DNA from: Oscillospiraceae bacterium
Lineage (GTDB): Bacteria; Bacillota; Clostridia; Oscillospirales; CAG-272
Reading direction: 5' to 3'
DNA: 57,353 nucleotides
Assembly: GCA_015064855.1 (NCBI GenBank)
Contig: SVRK01000002.1
Location: 181,256 to 238,608 of the forward strand
The stretch's first letter is position 1, and each line of letters opens with the position of its first letter. A program made the translations under genes and the position numbers. The notes beneath the pieces were generated by a model, which was given only the letters and a program-made list of their open reading frames with translations, had not been told where the DNA came from and ran no database searches. This document shows positions 24,560 to 32,739 of the stretch, in pieces.

Positions 24560-25588
24560 TTATATATTTAAAATATAATTAATAATATCCTTGAAGCTGT
24601 GTCCGTCGTACATAAGAAGCTTAGGAAACATGCTAATCCCTGTAAATCCCGGGAAGGTATTCACCTCGTTGAAAACGACCTCTCCGTTGTCATTTACAAA
24701 GAAATCCATACGGCAAAGGTCTTTGATTTCAAGCGCGTGCCAAAGCTTTTTTGCATATTTTCTTACCAATCTTTCACTTTCAGCTGTCAGCTTGGCAGGA
24801 ATAACATATTCAACCTCACTCGAATTATATTTAGTGTCGTAATCATAAAAATCGCTTTTATATTTTATTTGTCCGACTGTTGAGCCTATCAATTCTCCGT
24901 CCTTTGATATTAGGGCTATTTCTGTTTCGCGTCCATCTATTTTTTCTTCAATTAGCACCTTATCGCAAAGAGAAAGGGCATATAAAAGTGCGCCCTCTAA
25001 TTCCTTTTTGGAATTGACCTGACTAACCCCGACACTTGAGCCTGTACGCGACGGTTTTACGAACACAGGGTAACCTATTTTTTCAATTTTTTTATAAATT
25101 TTGGACATATTTTCAAGCTCGCTCTTGTAAACAGTCGTCCATTTGGCAACCGGCACACCCTCTCGCTTGGCAATCAGCTTTGTTACGTCCTTATCCATTG
25201 AAATAGCACTTGCGAAAAAGCCACAGCCGGAATAGTTTATTTTTATGGTGTCAAAAATTGAAGCATACCGCCCGTCCTCACCATATTCACCGTGTAAAAC
25301 AGGCAAAATTTTATCAATTTTCAAGGGCTTTCCCTCTGCTATAAGCAAGCCTTTGTTTACATCTATAAAAAGCTCCTTTTTCTCTTTGCTTTTATGCCAA
25401 GTGTCATTTAAAATACGCGAGCTTTCTCCCTCGTATAAATACCATTTTCCGTCTTTTGTAATTCCGATTTTTATAACGTTGTATTTTTCCTTGTCAATTT
25501 CTAAAAGCACCGAATAAGCAGAAGAAAGCGAAACCTCATATTCCTTACTTTCTCCACCAAATAAAACCGCAACATTAAGCCTTTCCAT
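24560..25588 (-). CDS. ddl: D-alanine-D-alanine ligase
   Basis: A 342-residue ATP-grasp ligase that joins two D-alanines for the peptidoglycan stem. It shows VLFGGESKEYEVSLSSA at the N-terminus, LPVLHGEYGEDGRYAS, PVFVKPSRTGSSVGVSQV for ATP binding, the omega loop SDFYDYDTKY, whose Tyr is typical of D-Ala-D-Ala rather than D-Ala-D-Lac ligases, and the end motif FNEVNTFPGFTGISMFP. ATG 25588 is chosen because GAGGTG lies three nt upstream and the promoter at 25611-25639 excludes a longer frame. It is the first gene of the long minus-strand run that continues through murD, three M42 peptidases, a lipoprotein, the desulfurase and oadB. Confidence 0.92.
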   Translation of the reverse strand: MERLNVAVLFGGESKEYEVSLSSAYSVLLEIDKEKYNVIKIGITKDGKWYLYEGESSRILNDTWHKSKEKKELFIDVNKGLLIAEGKPLKIDKILPVLHGEYGEDGRYASIFDTIKINYSGCGFFASAISMDKDVTKLIAKREGVPVAKWTTVYKSELENMSKIYKKIEKIGYPVFVKPSRTGSSVGVSQVNSKKELEGALLYALSLCDKVLIEEKIDGRETEIALISKDGELIGSTVGQIKYKSDFYDYDTKYNSSEVEYVIPAKLTAESERLVRKYAKKLWHALEIKDLCRMDFFVNDNGEVVFNEVNTFPGFTGISMFPKLLMYDGHSFKDIINYILNI

Positions 25589-25610
25589 AAGCACCTCTCT
25601 TTTCCATATC

Positions 25611-25639
25611 AAGATATGCAAGGAAAAAGCTTTTGTCAA
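25611..25639 (-). promoter_or_regulatory. sigma-A promoter for the ddl-murD-M42 run
   Basis: TTGACA (25634-25639) and TATCTT (25611-25616) on the minus strand, spacer 17 nt, 23 nt before the ddl start. No other strong promoter was noticed down to 16709, so one long transcript is possible. Confidence 0.7.
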
Positions 25640-25693
25640 TGCCCGACAGTGAGGACTGCCCGATGAAAATCAAACCAATTTGATGTGAAACGG

Positions 25694-25729
25694 AAAAAGC
25701 AACCAAGGTGCTAATCCTTAGTTGCTTTT
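25694..25729 (-). terminator. Rho-independent terminator after the AraC gene
   Basis: A long stem of AAAAGCAAC plus AAGG pairing with CCTT plus GTTGCTTTT (one mismatch, 7-nt loop) overlaps the AraC stop codon. On the minus strand a TTTTTC run follows. Confidence 0.8.
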
Positions 25730-26539
25730 ATTTTTTATTATAGAGGCGGGAGAAACGCCGAATCGTTTTTTATAAAGCCTATAAAACGAGGAATAGTCAT
25801 GAAATCCACATTCCTGTGATAATTTTTGTATGTTTTTCTCCTTTCCTGCGCGCTTATTGAATAAAATCAATCTTTTTGTCAAGACGTAATCGTATACCGA
25901 CGTGCCAACAGCCGATTTAAACTCTCTTGAAACCTGTGTTTTGCTTATATGCAAGCTATTCGCTATTTTTTCAATTGTTATATCGTTTTTCAAATTATCA
26001 TTTATATAAGATATTATTTCCTCGCTGACCGTGCGCTTTCTTGTGATAAACTCCTCCTTATTATCAAACGCACGCTTTATCTCTAAAAGAAGCGAGGATA
26101 AAAGTGAAATTATGGCATCGTTTTCCCTTGACATCTCAATATCACTAAAGGCTCTTTCAAAATAAACAGCGGGTGGTAAATACTTGAATTCCTCGCTCAA
26201 ATATAGGTTTTTCTCCCCTATATTTCTGTCCTTAAAAGGAGCTAAAAGCTCACGCGATAACCCTATTTTAGACACTAGTGAGGGTAAAAAGTTCAAAACG
26301 TATCTTTCATATTCTGTGCTTTTTTCAACAACCAGCTTATGAGTTTCACTTGAACGCATTAGCATAAGTGCCCCCTCCGAAAGCTTATATTTATGTCCCT
26401 CAACTATATAACTAACGCTACCCTTAACCACGCATAAAAGCTCATAGCTCTCGTGAATATGAAGCTCGAAATCATCGTCCCTTGGCGCTTTAGTAATGGT
26501 ATGAGAAATTGAAAATTCATCACCTTGTATGTAATCCAT
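25718..26539 (-). CDS. AraC family transcriptional regulator with cupin sensor domain
   Basis: A 273-residue regulator. Residues 1-100 form a cupin-type sensor (ELHIHESYELLCVVKG, GALMLMRSSETHKL) and the last 100 residues carry the two helix-turn-helix units of AraC proteins (ITIEKIANSLHISKTQVSREFKSAVG and QECGFHDYSSFYRLYKKRFGVSP parts are recognisable). It diverges from the uronate operon across a 132-bp gap holding both promoters and a palindrome, so it probably senses a uronate, oligouronide or ketouronate and controls that operon. It is followed by its own terminator. The inducer is inference from position only. Confidence 0.88.
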   Translation of the reverse strand: MDYIQGDEFSISHTITKAPRDDDFELHIHESYELLCVVKGSVSYIVEGHKYKLSEGALMLMRSSETHKLVVEKSTEYERYVLNFLPSLVSKIGLSRELLAPFKDRNIGEKNLYLSEEFKYLPPAVYFERAFSDIEMSRENDAIISLLSSLLLEIKRAFDNKEEFITRKRTVSEEIISYINDNLKNDITIEKIANSLHISKTQVSREFKSAVGTSVYDYVLTKRLILFNKRAGKEKNIQKLSQECGFHDYSSFYRLYKKRFGVSPASIIKNKSN

Positions 26540-26557
26540 AATATCACCTCGAGTTTA

Positions 26558-26586
26558 ATAGTATCACATTATGACAAGAAATACAA
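26558..26586 (-). promoter_or_regulatory. probable promoter for the AraC gene
   Basis: TTGTAT (26581-26586) and TACTAT (26558-26563) on the minus strand with a 17-nt spacer. Weaker than most promoters in this window, as expected for a regulator gene. Confidence 0.45.
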
Positions 26587-26603
26587 TATATTTTGATAAA
26601 ATT

Positions 26604-26613
26604 TGCAATTGCA
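26604..26613. promoter_or_regulatory. 10-bp palindrome over the uronate operon -35 region, candidate operator
   Basis: The perfect palindrome TGCAATTGCA covers the first half of the -35 hexamer of the uxuA promoter. It could be an operator for the divergent AraC protein or for another repressor. AraC proteins more often bind direct repeats, so the assignment is tentative. Confidence 0.35.
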
Positions 26614-26637
26614 TTGTAAAAACATTTATATTATAAT
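26609..26637 (+). promoter_or_regulatory. sigma-A promoter for the uronate operon
   Basis: TTGCAT (26609-26614) and TATAAT (26632-26637), spacer 17 nt, 35 nt before uxuA. The imperfect -35 suits an activated promoter. Confidence 0.65.
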
Positions 26638-26671
26638 GATTATATAAACTGTATTATTTAAAGGAGAAATT

Positions 26672-27712
26672 ATGAAGCTAACATTTCGTTGGTATGGGGA
26701 AAACGACCCTGTATCTCTTGAAAAAATACGCCAAATCCCTAAAATGAGTGGTATTGTATCCGCTGTCTACGACGTGCCACCGGGACAGGTTTGGAGTGAG
26801 GAAAGCATTTTAAAAATAAAAAATCAAGCTTTAGAAAACGGACTTGAATTCGAGGTTGTTGAGAGTGTTCCTGTTGCCGAGGAAATTAAATATGGTGGAG
26901 AAAACGCACCACAGCTTATTGAAAACTACTGTGAAAATTTAAGACGCTTGGCTAAGCACGGTGTAAAATGCGTTTGCTATAACTTTATGCCTGTTTTTGA
27001 CTGGTTAAGAAGCGAGCTTGAGCATCAAAACGAGGATGGCTCAAACTCCCTTGCATATAACGAGGAAACTGTACTTTCAATGAACCCCTTGACAAGTGAG
27101 CTTTCTCTCCCGGGTTGGGACGAAAGCTATACAAAGAGCGAGCTTGCGGGACTAATTGAAAAATACAAAAAAATCGGTAAAGAGGGACTTTTTGAAAATC
27201 TTTCGGTATTTTTAAATAAGGTAATTCCTGTAGCGCACGAGGTTGGCATCAATATGGCAATACACCCGGACGATCCACCGTGGGGAATTTTCGGTCTTCC
27301 GAGAATTATAACAGATGAAGCAAGCATAGACAGGTTTTTAAATATCGTTCCTATGAAGGAAAACGGTCTTACCTTCTGCACAGGCTCACTAGGGGCAAGT
27401 AAGGATAACGACCTTGTTAAAATGGCGGAAAAATACGCTGACCGCATACATTTTCTACACCTACGCAATATTAAAATCACTGATAATCGTGAATTTCACG
27501 AGGTTGGACACCCTACCGACTGTGGCTCTATTGATATGTTTGGTATCACTCGCGCCCTTGTTCTCGGTGGATTTGACGGATACGTTCGCCCTGACCACGG
27601 CAGAATGATTTGGGGTGAAAAGGGACGCTACGGCTATGGTCTTTATGACCGCGCCCTAGGTGCTACATATATTGCAGGACTTTTTGAAGCGTGCGAAAAG
27701 CTTCTAAAATAA
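26672..27712 (+). CDS. uxuA: Mannonate dehydratase
   Basis: A 346-residue TIM-barrel enzyme that dehydrates D-mannonate to 2-keto-3-deoxygluconate in hexuronate breakdown. The start KLTFRWYGENDPVSLEKIRQ and the blocks GIVSAVYDVPPGQVW, MAIHPDDPPWGIFGLPRI, LTFCTGSLGAS, HLRNIKI and GGFDGYVRPDHGRMIWGE are characteristic of UxuA, with His/Cys/Asp metal ligands in MAIHPDD, FCTGS and RPDHGR. It has an AAAGGAG ribosome binding site and opens a plus-strand operon whose next genes follow within 10 nt or overlap. No glucuronate isomerase (uxaC), KDG kinase or aldolase gene is in the window; they are probably elsewhere. Confidence 0.93.
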   Translation: MKLTFRWYGENDPVSLEKIRQIPKMSGIVSAVYDVPPGQVWSEESILKIKNQALENGLEFEVVESVPVAEEIKYGGENAPQLIENYCENLRRLAKHGVKCVCYNFMPVFDWLRSELEHQNEDGSNSLAYNEETVLSMNPLTSELSLPGWDESYTKSELAGLIEKYKKIGKEGLFENLSVFLNKVIPVAHEVGINMAIHPDDPPWGIFGLPRIITDEASIDRFLNIVPMKENGLTFCTGSLGASKDNDLVKMAEKYADRIHFLHLRNIKITDNREFHEVGHPTDCGSIDMFGITRALVLGGFDGYVRPDHGRMIWGEKGRYGYGLYDRALGATYIAGLFEACEKLLK

Positions 27713-27721
27713 GGTGCTAAT

Positions 27722-28780
27722 ATGAATAATGAATTAAAAAGAAGACAAATTCCCGATTTCTTTGGAAATAGCCTTTCATCGGTAGAAAGCTGGGAAAAAT
27801 ACAAGTCCACACTTCTCTCTCTTATTTTGGACGAAGAGTATGGAAAAGCAGAAGGGTTACCCACTCCAACTATAAAAATTGAGGAGCAAGGAATAAATTT
27901 TGCAGGTAAAGCAAAATGGGAAAGCATTTACTTTACCTTTGAAAATGAAAAAGGAAGCCATACTGTAAAAACGGATTTGATTTTGCCGATAAGCGACAAA
28001 GCGGTTCCTGTATTTTTGGAAATCGGCTTTAATCGAGAAATACCAAACAAGTATTTTCCGACGGAAGAAATAATTGATAACGGCTTCGGTGTTTTCTATT
28101 TTTGCTATGAGGATGCAACAAGTGACGATGGCGATTTTAATAATGGTCTATGCGCCTTACTTCCAAACGGCGGTATAGAATATGGCAAAATTGCACTTTG
28201 GTCATATATGGCATCTATCTGTATGGACTATCTTGAAACAAGAGATGAGGTAGACAGTAAAAGCGTTGCAATTATAGGTCACTCGCGTCTTGGCAAAACC
28301 GCACTTTTGACCTCTGCTCTTGACAGTCGCTTTGTCCTAACCTGTGTAAACAATAGCGGATGCTGTGGTGCGTCGCTTTCGCGCGGAAAAATTGACAAAA
28401 ACGAAAATATTACATCTATAACAGACGTATTTCCATTCTGGTTTAAAAAGAGCTTTATGCAGTATAGGGATAATGAAAGCATTCTCCCATTTGACCAGCA
28501 TATGCTTCTTTCATTAGTTGCACCGCGAAACGTAATAATTGGTGGTGCGTACGAGGACTTTTGGGCGGACAACGAGGGGCAATTTCTTTCAGCTTATCTT
28601 GCTTCCCCTGTTTGGGCGCTATATGGCAAAAATGGTCTTGTTGGAGCAAACAGCTTGCCAAAGATGGGCGATATGCTTTTAGATGGCAGCGTTGGATTTT
28701 ATTTAAGAAGCGGAAAGCATTTCTTGTCCAGATACGACTGGAACGTTTATATGAAAAAATTCAAGGAGATTTTAAAATGA
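27722..28780 (+). CDS. CE15-like glucuronoyl esterase / alpha-beta hydrolase, no signal peptide
   Basis: A 352-residue alpha/beta hydrolase. The nucleophile elbow AIIGHSRLGKTALL (Ser near residue 185) and the late block LPFDQHMLLSLVAPRNVIIGG, which carries the catalytic His, match bacterial carbohydrate esterase family 15 and its acetylxylan-esterase-like relatives. CE15 enzymes cleave esters of 4-O-methyl-glucuronic acid. There is no signal peptide, so this protein would act in the cytoplasm, perhaps on imported aldouronate esters. It lies 9 nt after uxuA and its stop overlaps the start of the mannonate oxidoreductase gene (ATGA), which ties it to uronate use. The exact ester is not known. 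Confidence 0.75.
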   Translation: MNNELKRRQIPDFFGNSLSSVESWEKYKSTLLSLILDEEYGKAEGLPTPTIKIEEQGINFAGKAKWESIYFTFENEKGSHTVKTDLILPISDKAVPVFLEIGFNREIPNKYFPTEEIIDNGFGVFYFCYEDATSDDGDFNNGLCALLPNGGIEYGKIALWSYMASICMDYLETRDEVDSKSVAIIGHSRLGKTALLTSALDSRFVLTCVNNSGCCGASLSRGKIDKNENITSITDVFPFWFKKSFMQYRDNESILPFDQHMLLSLVAPRNVIIGGAYEDFWADNEGQFLSAYLASPVWALYGKNGLVGANSLPKMGDMLLDGSVGFYLRSGKHFLSRYDWNVYMKKFKEILK

Positions 28781-29607
28781 GTCTTAATGGAAAGCTAGCG
28801 GTAGTAACGGGTGCCGGCGGAGTTTTGTGCTCCGAGTTTGCAAGATATCTTGCAAAAAATGATATAACCGTTATTTTACTTGATATAAATTTAGATAGCG
28901 CGGAAGCGGTAGCAAGTCAAATCAGAAACGATGGTGGCAAGGCTTATGCCTACGCCTGCAACGTGCTTGAAAAGGAGTCAATTGAGGCGGTGCGCGCTGA
29001 CGTTTTAACAAAATACGGCAAGTGCGATATTTTAATTAATGGTGCAGGCGGTAATAATCCACGCGCAACTCTTTTGCACGAATATTATGAAGATGGGGAC
29101 GAAGCGCGAAACGACATCAAAACGTTTTTCAATCTTGACAAAAACGACTTCGGCTTTGTTTTCGATTTAAACCTTATAGGTACGCTTTTGCCAACACAGG
29201 TATTTTCCCAGGATATGATTAATCGCAACGGAGTTATAATTAATATTTCTTCTATGAATGCGTTTAAGCCCCTTACAAAGATACCGGCTTACAGCGCTGC
29301 AAAAAGCGGTGTTTCCAACCTAACGCAGTGGCTTGCCGTTCACTTTGCAACTGCAAAAATCAGAGTAAACGCAATAGCTCCGGGATTTTTTGTAACAAAG
29401 CAAAACGAGAAGCTACTATTCAACGAAAATGGTGAGCCAACGCCTCGTACAGAAAAGATTTTGCGTGCAACTCCTATGGGACGCTTTGGCGAGGCTAGCG
29501 AGCTTCTTGGCACACTTGATTTTCTTATTGACAACGAAAAATCAAGCTTTGTAACAGGTGTTATAATTCCTGTCGACGGCGGTTTTTCTGCATATTCGGG
29601 GGTATAA
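28777..29607 (+). CDS. SDR-type D-mannonate oxidoreductase (fructuronate reductase, YjmF-like)
   Basis: A 276-residue short-chain dehydrogenase that reduces D-fructuronate to D-mannonate with NAD(P)H, the step before UxuA. It shows the nucleotide motif VVTGAGGVLCSEFARYLAK, INGAGGNNP, the family-typical insert (DKNDFGFVFDLNLIGTLLP), catalytic NISSMNAF and YSAAKSGVSNL (Tyr and Lys), and the end VDGGFSAYSGV, all as in Bacillus YjmF. The start at 28777 overlaps the stop of the esterase gene and has AAGGAG eight nt upstream. Pairing with UxuA in one operon supports the assignment. Confidence 0.9.
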   Translation: MSLNGKLAVVTGAGGVLCSEFARYLAKNDITVILLDINLDSAEAVASQIRNDGGKAYAYACNVLEKESIEAVRADVLTKYGKCDILINGAGGNNPRATLLHEYYEDGDEARNDIKTFFNLDKNDFGFVFDLNLIGTLLPTQVFSQDMINRNGVIINISSMNAFKPLTKIPAYSAAKSGVSNLTQWLAVHFATAKIRVNAIAPGFFVTKQNEKLLFNENGEPTPRTEKILRATPMGRFGEASELLGTLDFLIDNEKSSFVTGVIIPVDGGFSAYSGV

Positions 29608-29608
29608 A

Positions 29609-30430
29609 ATGATTCTTTCTGCATTTGCTGACGAGGCAAGCAACGACCTTGGCGGTCAAATTGAAGCGCTTGCCAGAAATAATATAAAGCTTCTTGAAAT
29701 TCGCGGTGTTGACGGCGAAAACATCAAGGATATTTCACACAAAAAAATATTAGAAATCAAAAATAAGCTTGACGAAAACGGAATGAGGGTTTGGTCTCTT
29801 GGCTCACCTATGGGCAAAAACGATCCCGAAAATGATTTTTCAAAGCAGTTATATGATTTTGAGCACCTAATGGAAAGTGCAAAAATTTTAGGTTGTCAAA
29901 GAATTCGTCTTTTCAGCTTCTTCACTCGCAACGAGGCTTTGGCTCTTGACAGACTTGAAAAATTTTTAAAGGCAGCTCCCTCCGATATGGTTCTCTGCCA
30001 TGAAAATGAAAAGGGAATTTTTGGTGATACTTGGGAGAATTGCAAAAAAATTCACACTGCTCTTCCCGAAATCAAGGCTGTTTTTGACCCTGCAAACTTC
30101 GTTCAATGCGAGGTTGACACAAAGGAGGCTTGGGCGAATTTAAATATGCACGTTGATTATATGCATATTAAAGACGCATTAAAGGATAAGCGCGTTGTTC
30201 CATGCGGTATGGGATACGGCAACCTCGAATATCTAATTAGCGAATATGCAAAAAAGGGTGGCGAGGTTTTAACGCTTGAGCCACATCTTATGGAGTTTTA
30301 TGGTCTTTCCGCCCTTGAAAACGGTGAAAGTGTAAGCCAAATACCTGTTTATAGCGACACAAACGTTGCTTTCGATGCAGGCGTTACAGCGCTTAAAGCA
30401 ACTCTTGATAAATTAAATTTGAAATATTGA
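29609..30430 (+). CDS. Sugar phosphate isomerase/epimerase family TIM barrel (first of two)
   Basis: A 273-residue xylose-isomerase-like TIM barrel. The start ILSAFADEASNDLGGQIEAL, the Glu/His/Asp ligand segments LCHENEKGIFGDTWENC, KAVFDPANFVQC, MHIKDAL and LTLEPHLMEF fit the AP_endonuc_2 family with a divalent metal site. Members isomerise or epimerise sugars or act on keto-sugars and inositols. It begins 1 nt after the mannonate oxidoreductase stop, within the operon. The position suggests action on an unusual hexuronate or on a sugar released with it; no precise reaction can be given. Confidence 0.8.
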   Translation: MILSAFADEASNDLGGQIEALARNNIKLLEIRGVDGENIKDISHKKILEIKNKLDENGMRVWSLGSPMGKNDPENDFSKQLYDFEHLMESAKILGCQRIRLFSFFTRNEALALDRLEKFLKAAPSDMVLCHENEKGIFGDTWENCKKIHTALPEIKAVFDPANFVQCEVDTKEAWANLNMHVDYMHIKDALKDKRVVPCGMGYGNLEYLISEYAKKGGEVLTLEPHLMEFYGLSALENGESVSQIPVYSDTNVAFDAGVTALKATLDKLNLKY

Positions 30431-30440
30431 GGAATAGGAA

Positions 30441-31196
30441 ATGGAAATAGGAGCACAATTTTACACCTTAAGAGATAAATGTACTTGCCTGAATGATTTT
30501 AGCGAAGCACTTGCGCGCATTGCCGACATCGGCTTTAAAGAAGTGCAAATTTCGGGTGTTTGCCAATATGAGCCTGAATGGTTAAGAGATGAACTAAAGA
30601 AAAACGGACTAAAATGCGTTTTAACACACTGGGGCGCAGAGGACGTACGTGATAATACACTTGAGGTTATTAAAAAACACAAGATTTTCGGTTGCGATAA
30701 CATCGGTATCGGTGTTATGCCCGGTTGGGTTAGCTGGGAAAACTACCTTGCCTTTGCCCGTGACTTTAAGGAGCCTGCTAAGTTAATCAAGGAAAACGGT
30801 TCAAAATTCTTTTATCACAACCACGCATTTGAATTTAGCCGCACTCCCGAGGGTGACTCTTACTTTGACAAAATTTTAAATGCATTTTCACCAGATGAAT
30901 TGCAAATTACGCTTGATACCTATTGGGCGGCACTCGCAGGAATGGACTTCTGTGATTTAATTCCAAAGTTAAATGGCCGTCTTGAATGCGTACATCTAAA
31001 GGATTTGGCGGTTGTAAATAACGCCCCTTCAATGGCTGTTGTAGGTGAAGGTAATATCAATTTTGAAAAACTAATGCCGCTTTTTGAAAATGCAGGCACA
31101 AAGCACCTCTTAATTGAACAGGACGACACACACGGCGAATGTCCGTTTGACTGCTTAAAAAGAAGCTATAAAAACTTGAAAGCGATGGGATTATAA
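30441..31196 (+). CDS. Sugar phosphate isomerase/epimerase family TIM barrel (second of two)
   Basis: A 251-residue TIM barrel of the same superfamily as the preceding gene but clearly different in sequence. It starts IGAQFYTLRDKCTCLNDF and has SKFFYHNHAFEF, ITLDTYWAALAG, CVHLKDLAV and LLIEQDDTH, giving the usual Glu/Asp/His metal cluster. The YHNH(A/D)FEF motif is frequent in proteins next to Gfo/Idh dehydrogenases that convert 3-keto sugars. It follows its neighbour by 10 nt with SD GAGGAATAGGA and precedes the dehydrogenase gene by 1 nt, so it likely works with that dehydrogenase on one intermediate. Confidence 0.8.
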   Translation: MEIGAQFYTLRDKCTCLNDFSEALARIADIGFKEVQISGVCQYEPEWLRDELKKNGLKCVLTHWGAEDVRDNTLEVIKKHKIFGCDNIGIGVMPGWVSWENYLAFARDFKEPAKLIKENGSKFFYHNHAFEFSRTPEGDSYFDKILNAFSPDELQITLDTYWAALAGMDFCDLIPKLNGRLECVHLKDLAVVNNAPSMAVVGEGNINFEKLMPLFENAGTKHLLIEQDDTHGECPFDCLKRSYKNLKAMGL

Positions 31197-31197
31197 T

Positions 31198-32382
31198 ATG
31201 AAAAAGATTAAACTTGGTATTTTAGGCTTTGGTAACATCGGTAAGGTACATACCGACAATATTATCGGTGGCAAATGCCCAAGCGTTGAGCTTGCCGCTA
31301 TTTGCGACCACAAGGAAGCAAGACTTGAAGAAGCAAAGGAAAAAGCGCCAAGCGCTAAACTATTTACTTCATACGAGGAAATGCTAAAAAGCGGTGAAAT
31401 TGACTCTGTTCTTATCGCTGTTCCGCACTATGATCACCCTAGATTTGCTATCATGGCAATGCAAAGCGGAATTCACACTCTCGTTGAAAAGCCTGCCGGC
31501 GTATACACAAAGCAGGTTAAGGAAATGAACGAGGTTGCAAAGAACTGCGACGTTGTTTTTGGTCTTATGATGAACCAAAGAACAAACTGCATTTATCGTA
31601 AAATGAGAGAGATTGTAAAAAGTGGTGAGCTTGGAGAAATTAGACGTACAAACCTAATTATTACCGACTGGTACCGTCCACAAATTTACTATAATTCAGG
31701 GGATTGGCGCGCTACCTGGTCCGGTGAGGGCGGTGGTGTTTTACTTAACCAATGTCCGCACAACCTTGACCTTTGGCAATGGATTTGCGGTATGCCAACA
31801 AAGATTGAAGCAAAGCTACACTTCGGAAAATGGCACGACATTGAGGTTGAGGACGACGTTAGTGCTTACTGTGAATATGCAAACGGCGCGACAGGAGTAT
31901 TTGTAACCACAACAGGTGATACCCCAGGCACAAACAGATTTGAAATTACTTTTGAAAAAGGTAAGCTAATAGCTGAAAACAATAAGCTCACAATGTGGAA
32001 AAACGTAATGAGCGAGCCGGAATTTTCACGTACAAACGACAATCCGTTTGCACGCCCTGACTTTGAGGTTATCGACGTTGAGACAGACGGAGAAAACCCA
32101 CAGCATTCAGGTGTATTAAACGCATTTGCTGATGCTATCTTAAATGGTGGCGAGCTTGTTGCCCGCGGCGAAGAGGGTATAAATGGTTTAACCATTTCAA
32201 ACGCAATGCACCTCTCTGCTTGGCTTGGCAAGGAAGTTGATTTAACTAACTTCGACGATGAGCTTTTCTATGAGGAATTAAAGAAAAGAATCGCAACCTC
32301 AAAGAGAAAATCAACAGTTGTTGACGTTGGCACTGTTGATATGAATTCTTCGTTTGTTAAGGACCACTATCATACTAAATAA
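31198..32382 (+). CDS. Gfo/Idh/MocA family NAD(P)-dependent oxidoreductase
   Basis: A 394-residue sugar dehydrogenase: Rossmann motif LGILGFGNIGKVHTDNI, then EEMLKSGEIDSVLIAVPHYDH, the catalytic-type lysine in LVEKPAGVYTKQV, and a C-terminal barrel with GGVLLNQCPHNLDLWQW, typical of the family. These enzymes oxidise or reduce a sugar hydroxyl or keto group. It is the last gene of the uronate operon and is followed at once by a terminator. With the preceding isomerase-like genes it may form a keto-sugar branch that feeds or modifies the substrate used by UxuA; that is inference. Confidence 0.87.
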   Translation: MKKIKLGILGFGNIGKVHTDNIIGGKCPSVELAAICDHKEARLEEAKEKAPSAKLFTSYEEMLKSGEIDSVLIAVPHYDHPRFAIMAMQSGIHTLVEKPAGVYTKQVKEMNEVAKNCDVVFGLMMNQRTNCIYRKMREIVKSGELGEIRRTNLIITDWYRPQIYYNSGDWRATWSGEGGGVLLNQCPHNLDLWQWICGMPTKIEAKLHFGKWHDIEVEDDVSAYCEYANGATGVFVTTTGDTPGTNRFEITFEKGKLIAENNKLTMWKNVMSEPEFSRTNDNPFARPDFEVIDVETDGENPQHSGVLNAFADAILNGGELVARGEEGINGLTISNAMHLSAWLGKEVDLTNFDDELFYEELKKRIATSKRKSTVVDVGTVDMNSSFVKDHYHTK

Positions 32383-32391
32383 TTATTAAAC

Positions 32392-32419
32392 CACCCATTT
32401 TTTAATGGGTGTTTTTTTT
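32392..32419 (+). terminator. Rho-independent terminator of the uronate operon
   Basis: Perfect 8-bp stem CACCCATT (32392-32399) and AATGGGTG (32404-32411), 4-nt loop, followed by eight T residues. It lies directly against the repeat element that starts at 32420. Confidence 0.9.
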
Positions 32420-32488
32420 GTAGGGGAGGCAATTTGCCTCCCGTTTTTATTAGTGCATATTTTGCGGGAGGATAATATCCTCCCCTAC
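32420..32488. repeat. 69-bp palindromic repeat element (MITE/REP-like) with 10-bp terminal inverted repeats
   Basis: GTAGGGGAGG (32420-32429) and CCTCCCCTAC (32479-32488) are perfect inverted ends. Inside, each half is itself a palindrome: GGGAGGC...GCCTCCC on the left and GGGAGGATA...TATCCTCCC on the right, and CCTCCCG pairs with CGGGAGG. It encodes nothing. It sits between a terminator and a regulator gene, a typical place for such elements. Confidence 0.75.
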
Positions 32489-32503
32489 ATTTTTCTTTTT
32501 GCT

Positions 32504-32716
32504 TTAATGGTATTTTATTAAATCGTCAAGACAAATGCCGTAATACTCCACAAGACGCCTTGCTTGCTCTACGAAAAATACACCCTCGCCCTTCTCTATT
32601 TTTGCATATTTGTAAACAGAAATTCCCATAACATTCGCAATTTCTTTTTTGGTTTTACCTTTTTTATTCCTTAATTCCCTTAATTTTTCTCCTAAAACCC
32701 TTTGACTTTCAAGCAT
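32504..32716 (-). CDS. Small XRE-type helix-turn-helix protein
   Basis: A 70-residue protein made almost wholly of one lambda-repressor-type DNA-binding domain: LGEKLRELRNKKGKTKKEIA, then VMGISVYKYAKIEKGEG, then a helix ending LDDLIKYH. The size fits a stand-alone regulator or an antitoxin-like protein, but no toxin adjoins. It diverges from a second XRE gene, and its consensus promoter has an operator-like repeat in the spacer, so autoregulation or mutual control is likely. The SD AAGGAG lies 11 nt upstream of the start, slightly long. Targets unknown. Confidence 0.8.
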   Translation of the reverse strand: MLESQRVLGEKLRELRNKKGKTKKEIANVMGISVYKYAKIEKGEGVFFVEQARRLVEYYGICLDDLIKYH

Positions 32717-32739
32717 TTACTTGTTCTCTCCTTTCGCTT

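Noticed and set aside
28561..28776. N-terminal extension of the mannonate oxidoreductase
   Set aside because: It runs out of frame through the end of the esterase gene; the ATG at 28777 has a good SD and gives the normal family length.
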